Shown here: piece after piece, positions 59,351 through 64,000 of the stretch
Numbering within the stretch: position 1 is the first letter of the stretch
Layout: the number at the start of each line of letters is the position of its first letter
Assembly (NCBI GenBank): GCA_014192425.1
Contig: BJHK01000006.1
Location: 169,762 to 233,761 of the forward strand
DNA: 64,000 bases
Origin: Planctomycetia bacterium
GTDB lineage: Bacteria > Planctomycetota > Planctomycetia > Pirellulales > UBA1268
Direction: 5' to 3'
Made by a program: the position numbers and the translations under genes
Notes under the pieces: generated by a model
Seen by the model: only the letters and a program-made list of their open reading frames with translations
The model's database searches: none
Told to the model about the DNA's origin: nothing

Positions 59351-61375
59351 ATGACACCTCACCCCCCAGGCGCGGACCGCACATCGGCAGCCCGCGTCAG
59401 GCCTGCACTGTGTGCCGCCCTGCTCGTCGCCGCGACCGTCGCGGCCCGCGGAGATAACCTGCGGATCGAGGGCGTGCAGGCGGTGCCCGGTCCGGCCGGC
59501 ACGGCGATACTTTCATTCGACATCGACTGGGAGCATTCCTGGCGGCACGGGAGTTTTCACGATGCCGCCTGGGTGTTCTTCAAGGTCCGCCCCGATCCCG
59601 CCGGCGACTGGCAGCCGGTCCGGCTGCGGGCCGACCGGGTGCTGAATCCGACCGGTTACGGCACGGCCGAGGGGACGCCGCTGGAGTTCATCGTTCCCGG
59701 GGGCGCAGACGGCTTGTGCGGCGTCTTCATCCGGCGGTCCGACGAGGGCGCGGGGCCGATCGCCACCCGGCGGGTCTCAGTCGTCTGGGACGCGGCCGCC
59801 ACCCACGGCCTGCCCGCTGACCTGCGGGTGCCGCTGGCAGGCTTCGGCATCGAGATGGTGTACGTCGCCGAGGGGCCGTTTCTGCTCGGGTCGGGAGGGA
59901 ACGAATGCAACCGGTTCCACGCCGCCGTCGCGGCCGGCCAGCCGCAGACCGCCTACCTGGTGGCGGGACGTGGCCCGATCCCCACGGGCCGGCAGCCGGG
60001 CCGGCTGTGGGCGACCGGCTTCGCGCCGGAGGACGGGGGCGCGATCCCCGCGGAGTTTCCCGGTGGCTACGGCGCCTTCTACTGCATGAAGCGCGTGATC
60101 ACGCAGGGCAACTATTCCGACTTCCTCAACCATCTCCCTGAGGCCGAGGCACGCAAGCGGTTCTATGCGGACGGGCATGGCCACTGGATCGACCGCGCCG
60201 GCGAGCCGCCGAACACCCACTACGCGGCCAGCGGCACGCCGCCGAGCCCGTGGTTCGGCCGCCGTGCCAGCCAGCGCGACCAGAGTTGCCCGTGGCTGTC
60301 GTGGGCCGACGGCGCGGCATTCGCCGCCTGGTCGGGGCTGCGGCCGCTCACCGAACTGGAGCATGAGAAGGCCTGCCGCGGCCTGCTCGAGCCGACGCTC
60401 AAGGAACGCGGGCCCTCGTACTTCGGCGTCATCGACCTGAACGGCGGCCTGCTCTACGAGCGGCCGGTGACGGCCGGCTCGGCCGCCGGCCGGCGCTTCG
60501 CCGGCACGCACGGCAGGGGCGTGCCGCAGCCGCCGGCGGACTGGCCGACGGACCTCGAGGGGGTGGCGTTCCGCGGCGACTATCTGCACATGCGCGAGTA
60601 CACGAGCGTCGACCACATGGGAGTCGCCGGTCGCATGAAGCAGATCAGCACGCACGCCGATCGCCGGGCGCATCCCCTCGGCGGCTGGCGCGGCGGTCGC
60701 ACGGCTCCGGCCGGCGACGCCGCCATGCAGCCGCTGCTGCGGCGGTTCGCGCCGGGCGCCGTGACCGTCATCCCCCGGGCCGACCCGGGGTTCGGACTAC
60801 GGCTGCGGATCGCCGGCCCCGCCGACCTGTTTCCCGTCCGCAACCGGTTTCAGTCCTTCGACTACCGGGGAACGCTCGAGCAGCCGTGGACCGGCGCGCC
60901 GGACCTCGATGCCACGATCGAGCTTGGCGTCGATGGATCCGTGCTGCGGCTGGTCGCCGAGGTGCGGGACGATCGGCACGTGAACGCGGCCCAGTCCGGG
61001 GAGGGCATCGCCGCGGGCGACTGCCTGCAGATCGGTCTGCGCACGGGGCAGGGCCCCACCTGGCGTCTGGGCCTTGCCCGGACGGCGGCGGGAACGGTGT
61101 TCCACCAGTGGAACGGGGTGGGGGACGACCTGCTGCGTGGCGTCGAGTGCAGCGTGGACCGCAACGACGCACGCGGCCTGACCCGCTACACCGCCGCGCT
61201 GCCGCTGGCCGTGCTCGGCCTCGCCCCGGGGGTGGATTTCGCCCTCAACCTGCAGGTCGTGGACGACGACGACGCCGGGCAGCGACACACGCTGCGACTG
61301 GCCGAGGGCATCGCCACGGATCCGGCCGGCAGCGATGCGCCGGAACGCTTCCCGCGGTTCCGGATCGATCGCTAG
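59351..61375 (+). CDS. Exported SUMF1/FGE-like protein with C-terminal CBM9/DOMON-like domain
   Basis: The ATG at 59351 (an in-frame GTG at 59342 is the alternative) gives 674 residues with a signal peptide (PALCAALLVAATVAARGD). Residues about 40-150 form a beta-domain (FDIDWEHSWRHGSFHDAAWV). About 165-480 is a formylglycine-generating-enzyme-like SUMF1 domain (MVYVAEGPFLLGSGGNECNR, FYCMKRVITQGNYSDFLNHL, SWADGAAFAAWSGLRPLTEL). The last 190 residues resemble a CBM9/DOMON beta-sandwich (LDATIELGVDGSVLRLVAEV, GDCLQIGLRTGQGPTWRLGL). The active-site Cys pair of true FGE is not apparent, so ligand binding rather than sulfatase maturation is more likely. Confidence 0.78.
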   Translation: MTPHPPGADRTSAARVRPALCAALLVAATVAARGDNLRIEGVQAVPGPAGTAILSFDIDWEHSWRHGSFHDAAWVFFKVRPDPAGDWQPVRLRADRVLNPTGYGTAEGTPLEFIVPGGADGLCGVFIRRSDEGAGPIATRRVSVVWDAAATHGLPADLRVPLAGFGIEMVYVAEGPFLLGSGGNECNRFHAAVAAGQPQTAYLVAGRGPIPTGRQPGRLWATGFAPEDGGAIPAEFPGGYGAFYCMKRVITQGNYSDFLNHLPEAEARKRFYADGHGHWIDRAGEPPNTHYAASGTPPSPWFGRRASQRDQSCPWLSWADGAAFAAWSGLRPLTELEHEKACRGLLEPTLKERGPSYFGVIDLNGGLLYERPVTAGSAAGRRFAGTHGRGVPQPPADWPTDLEGVAFRGDYLHMREYTSVDHMGVAGRMKQISTHADRRAHPLGGWRGGRTAPAGDAAMQPLLRRFAPGAVTVIPRADPGFGLRLRIAGPADLFPVRNRFQSFDYRGTLEQPWTGAPDLDATIELGVDGSVLRLVAEVRDDRHVNAAQSGEGIAAGDCLQIGLRTGQGPTWRLGLARTAAGTVFHQWNGVGDDLLRGVECSVDRNDARGLTRYTAALPLAVLGLAPGVDFALNLQVVDDDDAGQRHTLRLAEGIATDPAGSDAPERFPRFRIDR

Positions 61376-61385
61376 GGCTTGCCCG

Positions 61386-61733
61386 TCACTCGGCGATCAC
61401 TTCCTTGACGAGCTGGATGAAGTGGTTGCCCCCGAGTTCCGCGGCCTTCTTTTCCGCCGCCCGCTTGTCAGCGTAGTCGAACATCGCCATCCGCTTCATC
61501 GCCGAGCTGAACACGCCCCAGTAGGCCTTGAGGCGGGCCTCCTTGGCGGTCTTCTTCCGGCTCGGCTTCTTCGCGGCGACCTTCTTCGGCTCCTTGGCCG
61601 GCTTCGCCTTCTTCTCCTTGGCGACCTTCTCCTTCGGCACCTTCTCCTTGGTCGCCTTCTTCTCCTTGCCCCGGGCCTCGGCGGCGTCGTTCTGGGCCCG
61701 GAGTTCCTTGCGATTGACAATCTTTCGCGCCAT
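61386..61733 (-). CDS. Lysine-rich basic protein (histone H1-like N-terminus)
   Basis: This 115-residue protein is extremely Lys/Ala-rich over residues 22-70, with KEK/KKA/PKK repeats (KATKEKVPKEKVAKEKKAKP), followed by a conserved-looking C-terminal segment (AYWGVFSSAMKRMAMFDYAD, KRAAEKKAAELGGNHFIQLV). The basic arm resembles bacterial histone-H1-like and other nucleic-acid-binding tails; the C-terminal part may be a small helical domain. It may bind DNA or rRNA. Convergent with the SUMF1-like gene (10 bp gap). Confidence 0.8.
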   Translation of the reverse strand: MARKIVNRKELRAQNDAAEARGKEKKATKEKVPKEKVAKEKKAKPAKEPKKVAAKKPSRKKTAKEARLKAYWGVFSSAMKRMAMFDYADKRAAEKKAAELGGNHFIQLVKEVIAE

Positions 61734-61918
61734 CGTGATCCGTCGTCCTTCCCTTGGGCGGCGGCCGCCGGTCCGGCGGTGCCGCGAGCGAGTGTGGTAG
61801 CCCGGCGATCGGGCCCGGTGCCCGAAACCCGGGCGCCGATGAAGCGGGGAGTATAGCCTGCCGAAGCGGCGCGGACGATGGCCCGCCGCGACCGCCGCCG
61901 CCCTATACTGAGGTGATC

Positions 61919-63055
61919 ATGCCGACGCTCCTCGCCCCTGCCCCCCCCGAACCGTTCGCCCACTACCGGGCGCTCGACGACGCCGCGCTGGCCGGGCGGA
62001 TCACGGCGGTCCGCCAGCGCATGGGGCCGCGGCTGGTGATCCTCGGCCATCACTACCAGCAGGACGGCGTCATCGCCCATGCCGACTTCCAGGGAGACAG
62101 TTACCAGCTGTCGAAGTCGGCCGCCGACCGCGAGAGCTGCGAGGCGATCGCCTTCTGTGGCGTCCACTTCATGGCCGAGACGGCCGACATCCTCGCCAAC
62201 AGGCCGGACAAACTGGCCGCCCGCGGCGGCCGCCGCATCTCGGTCGTGCTCCCCGACATGGCGGCCGGCTGCTCGATGGCCGACATGGCCGCGATCGAGC
62301 AGGTCGAGGACGCCTGGGCCGACCTCGGCTCGGTGATCGACACGGCCGACATCACCCCCGTCACCTACATCAACTCCGCGGCCAGCCTGAAGGCCTTCTG
62401 CGGCCGGCACGGCGGCATCGTCTGCACGTCGAGCAACGCCCGGGCGGTGCTGGAGTGGGCCTTCGCCCGGCGCCGCCGCGTGTTGTTTTTTCCCGATCAG
62501 CACCTGGGACGGAACACGGCCCGGACGATGGGCGTGCCGCTCGACGAAATGTGCGTCTGGAATCCGCATGACGCGACGCTGGGAGGCAACTCCCGGGACC
62601 GGCTGGAGCGGTCGCGGGTCATCCTCTGGCAGGGGCACTGCAGCGTGCACGCGCTGTTCCGGCCGGAGCACGTCGATGCGATGCGCGAGCGGCTCCCGGG
62701 CGTCAGGGTGCTCGTCCATCCGGAGTGCTCGATGGAGGTCGTGGACAAGGCCGACCTCGTCGGCTCGACGAGCTACATCCTCCGCCAGGTGGAGCAGGCC
62801 CCGGCCGGCACGGCCTGGGCGATCGGCACCGAACTGCACCTCGTCAAGCGGCTGGAGAAGAACCATCCCGAGCAGACGATCCGCTTCCTCTCTCCGGTGG
62901 TCTGCATGTGCGCGACGATGTACCGGATCGACCTTGCCCACCTCTGCTGGAGCCTCGAGCACCTCGAGGCGGGCCGGCCGGTGAACGTGATCCGCGTGGA
63001 TGACGAGACGGCCCGCTGGGCGCTTACGGCGCTGGAGCGGATGCTGTCGGTGTGA
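61919..63055 (+). CDS. nadA: Quinolinate synthase NadA
   Basis: NadA condenses iminoaspartate with DHAP to quinolinate in NAD synthesis, using a 4Fe-4S cluster. The ATG at 61919 (preceded by gaggtgatc) gives 378 residues. ILGHHYQQDGVIAHADFQGD (41-60) and FCGVHFMAETADIL with Cys80, GIVCTSSNARAVLEW with Cys169, and SPVVCMCATMYRI with Cys329 give the three cluster ligands. FFPDQHLGRNTA and GTELHLVKRL are also conserved. nadB and nadC are not in the window. Confidence 0.94.
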   Translation: MPTLLAPAPPEPFAHYRALDDAALAGRITAVRQRMGPRLVILGHHYQQDGVIAHADFQGDSYQLSKSAADRESCEAIAFCGVHFMAETADILANRPDKLAARGGRRISVVLPDMAAGCSMADMAAIEQVEDAWADLGSVIDTADITPVTYINSAASLKAFCGRHGGIVCTSSNARAVLEWAFARRRRVLFFPDQHLGRNTARTMGVPLDEMCVWNPHDATLGGNSRDRLERSRVILWQGHCSVHALFRPEHVDAMRERLPGVRVLVHPECSMEVVDKADLVGSTSYILRQVEQAPAGTAWAIGTELHLVKRLEKNHPEQTIRFLSPVVCMCATMYRIDLAHLCWSLEHLEAGRPVNVIRVDDETARWALTALERMLSV

Positions 63056-63674
63056 GTGGTGACGGGTGTGGCGTCACGCCCGGTTCGACGCATAGTGTGT
63101 CGTTCGGCTTGCGGTCACAGGGAGTGCCGCATCGGCTAGAAGCGACGATGCGGGGAGGTGCTTCACGCACTATCCGGCCCCCCATCGTCGATACATTGAC
63201 TTTTTCCTTCGCGCAACGGTTCGTCGATTGTTCGCAGGCATGGCATATTGCCAGGCCGGTGTGCCTTGCGCGCGGTTCACGAGTGCGCGCCTGCAGGGGA
63301 CGACGGTGTTTGGACTGTACGGCAGTTCGTCTCCGCTGAATGTAAGGGGGAGAGAGGACGGGCCGCAGTTCCGACGAGTGAACCGGCTTGCCGTGATTAC
63401 GGGCGGGGGCCCTGCGCGTCCGGCATGATGACGGTTGCGAGAATTCGCAGTCGCTCGCGATACGCCGCACGAAGGTTCGTTCAGCGTCAACCGGCGTCCG
63501 GGTTTGCCGCTGGTTTATGCGGCTGCTACGCTGCCTAACGGCACGCCGGTGCCGTTGCTCCGCGTGCGGCAAAGACCTGTTGCACAGGACCTTCCACACA
63601 GCCGTGCGGCATTTTTGGATTCGCGATATACAGCGAACCTCCGCGTTTACACGGAACCGTATAAATGAGAGTTC
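63056..63674. other. Gene-free stretch after nadA
   Basis: No ORF here has convincing coding character on either strand. Composition is visibly less GC-biased than the genes to the left, with several short AT-rich runs (for example around 63613-63670). It contains one hairpin with a GCCTAAC edge, listed separately. Possibly the edge of an acquired segment. Confidence 0.5.
63533..63556 (-). other. attC-like hairpin ending in GTTAGGC
   Basis: On the minus strand the sequence AACGGCACCGGCGTGCCGTT followed by AGGC is an 8-bp perfect stem with a 4-nt loop and ends in GTTAGGC, the consensus (GTTRRRY) cut site of integron cassette attC sites. It lies downstream of the 86-residue minus-strand gene, where a cassette's own attC would sit. 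The stem is shorter than normal attC sites, so this is a candidate only. Confidence 0.35.
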
Positions 63675-63935
63675 TCACTTGTCCTGTTTGTCCAACTTGG
63701 CGGCAAACAAAATCTCTGCCCGCCGCTCTTCCGCCGTCTTGCCCGGTTGTGCGGCTTGCCATTCGCCACACGTTTCAGCCCACGCTTGCTCAATGATTGG
63801 CTGCGAATAGTGGCTCACCCTGTCGCCGTATTGGTCAACAATGTCGCCAGCGTAAGCCGGCGGATGCGCCTTGCACAGCGAGTCGAAGTCGTCATAGAAG
63901 GTGCAGTGCAGGCACCGCTTTGTTGGGTCTAGCAC
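63675..63935 (-). CDS. Small Cys-rich protein, possible integron cassette gene
   Basis: A GTG start at 63935 gives 86 residues, with gggg in the leader. The sequence MLDPTKRCLHCTFYDDFDSL and CKAHPPAYAGDIVDQYGDRV has C-x2-C...C-x2-H spacing that could bind zinc or iron, with another Cys at about 56; the C-terminal third is helical and charged (PGKTAEERRAEILFAAKLDK QDK, read as one segment). I do not recognise the family. Codon choice is less GC-rich at third positions than the housekeeping genes here, which suggests recent acquisition. It is bracketed by attC-like hairpins. Confidence 0.65.
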   Translation of the reverse strand: MLDPTKRCLHCTFYDDFDSLCKAHPPAYAGDIVDQYGDRVSHYSQPIIEQAWAETCGEWQAAQPGKTAEERRAEILFAAKLDKQDK

Positions 63936-63959
63936 ACCATTTCCCCTTGCTCATGTGAG

Positions 63960-64000
63960 AACCAAGCGATGCAGCGGACGAGCCGCTGATCGCAAGCGTT
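63960..64000. other. Probable integron attC-like imperfect palindrome (reaches window edge)
   Basis: AACCAAGCGATGCAGCGG (63960-63977) and CCGCTGATCGCAAGCGTT (63983-64000) are inverted copies around a 5-nt loop. They differ by one unpaired G, and the arm ends carry AAC/GTT edges. A folded palindrome with a single extrahelical base and AAC...GTT ends is the structural hallmark of attC sites. The window stops at the GTT, so the RRRY extension on that side cannot be read and orientation is unresolved. Confidence 0.5.

Noticed and set aside
61904..61909. TATACT as promoter of nadA
   Set aside because: There is no -35 element at suitable distance and the ATG is only ten bases away.

Overview
The window is GC-rich throughout and reads as a chromosome segment of a planctomycete, most likely of the Pirellulales type. 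The evidence is a BBP7-type outer-membrane barrel protein, a giant surface protein with an N-terminal LExRxxM motif of the planctomycete LEPR-XLL kind, a flotillin (FloA) next to two NfeD-like proteins, a head-to-tail double UvrA of about 2000 residues, and an ECF sigma factor coupled to a membrane partner. I see no rRNA, CRISPR array, transposase or prophage.

Left end (1-4650): three paralogous minus-strand genes encode proteins built from a 24-residue repeat, consensus GLTTLDADTAKALAEFKG plus a variable strand of about six residues. Each is preceded by a decayed copy of the C-terminal tail of an AAA-type ATPase, so the unit 'ATPase tail + repeat gene' has been triplicated. The array stops at a tRNA-Ile(CAU) gene.

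4700-16450: surface-polysaccharide and metabolism genes. A P-loop sulfotransferase-like protein diverges from a 1398-residue glycan enzyme carrying five N-terminal repeats, a WbsX-like domain, a GT2 domain and a GT4 domain. An unknown protein, a zinc-ribbon methyltransferase and a second sulfotransferase-like protein follow. A 233-bp inverted-repeat element lies directly behind the unknown gene. Then come a ThuA-like protein, a BtuF-like binding protein and a bicupin.

16960-31249: a 4212-residue secreted protein (metzincin-type zinc protease motif, beta-helix-like segments, nine C-terminal FN3 domains), then the BBP7 barrel protein. Tail to tail with it, and overlapping by 62 bp, is the double UvrA (31188-37250).

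37340-49570: tRNA-Ala(CGC) with a good promoter and a hairpin after it; an ECF sigma/membrane-partner pair; a minus-strand pair (alpha/beta hydrolase and TPR-like protein); pyrE; a membrane protein; then a plus-strand run NfeD/ClpP-like - NfeD-like - FloA - unknown membrane protein - 3-hydroxyisobutyrate-dehydrogenase-like oxidoreductase, probably transcribed together and ended by two hairpins.

49800-63055: SH3-type exported protein, exported unknown, MMPL/RND transporter with a small exported partner, rhomboid protease, Gfo/Idh/MocA oxidoreductase, PolB-type exonuclease, SUMF1-like exported protein, Lys-rich basic protein and NadA.

Right end (63056-64000): 600 bp without a convincing gene, then a small Cys-rich minus-strand gene. 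Hairpins resembling integron attC sites lie on both sides of it, suggesting the window may enter a cassette array.
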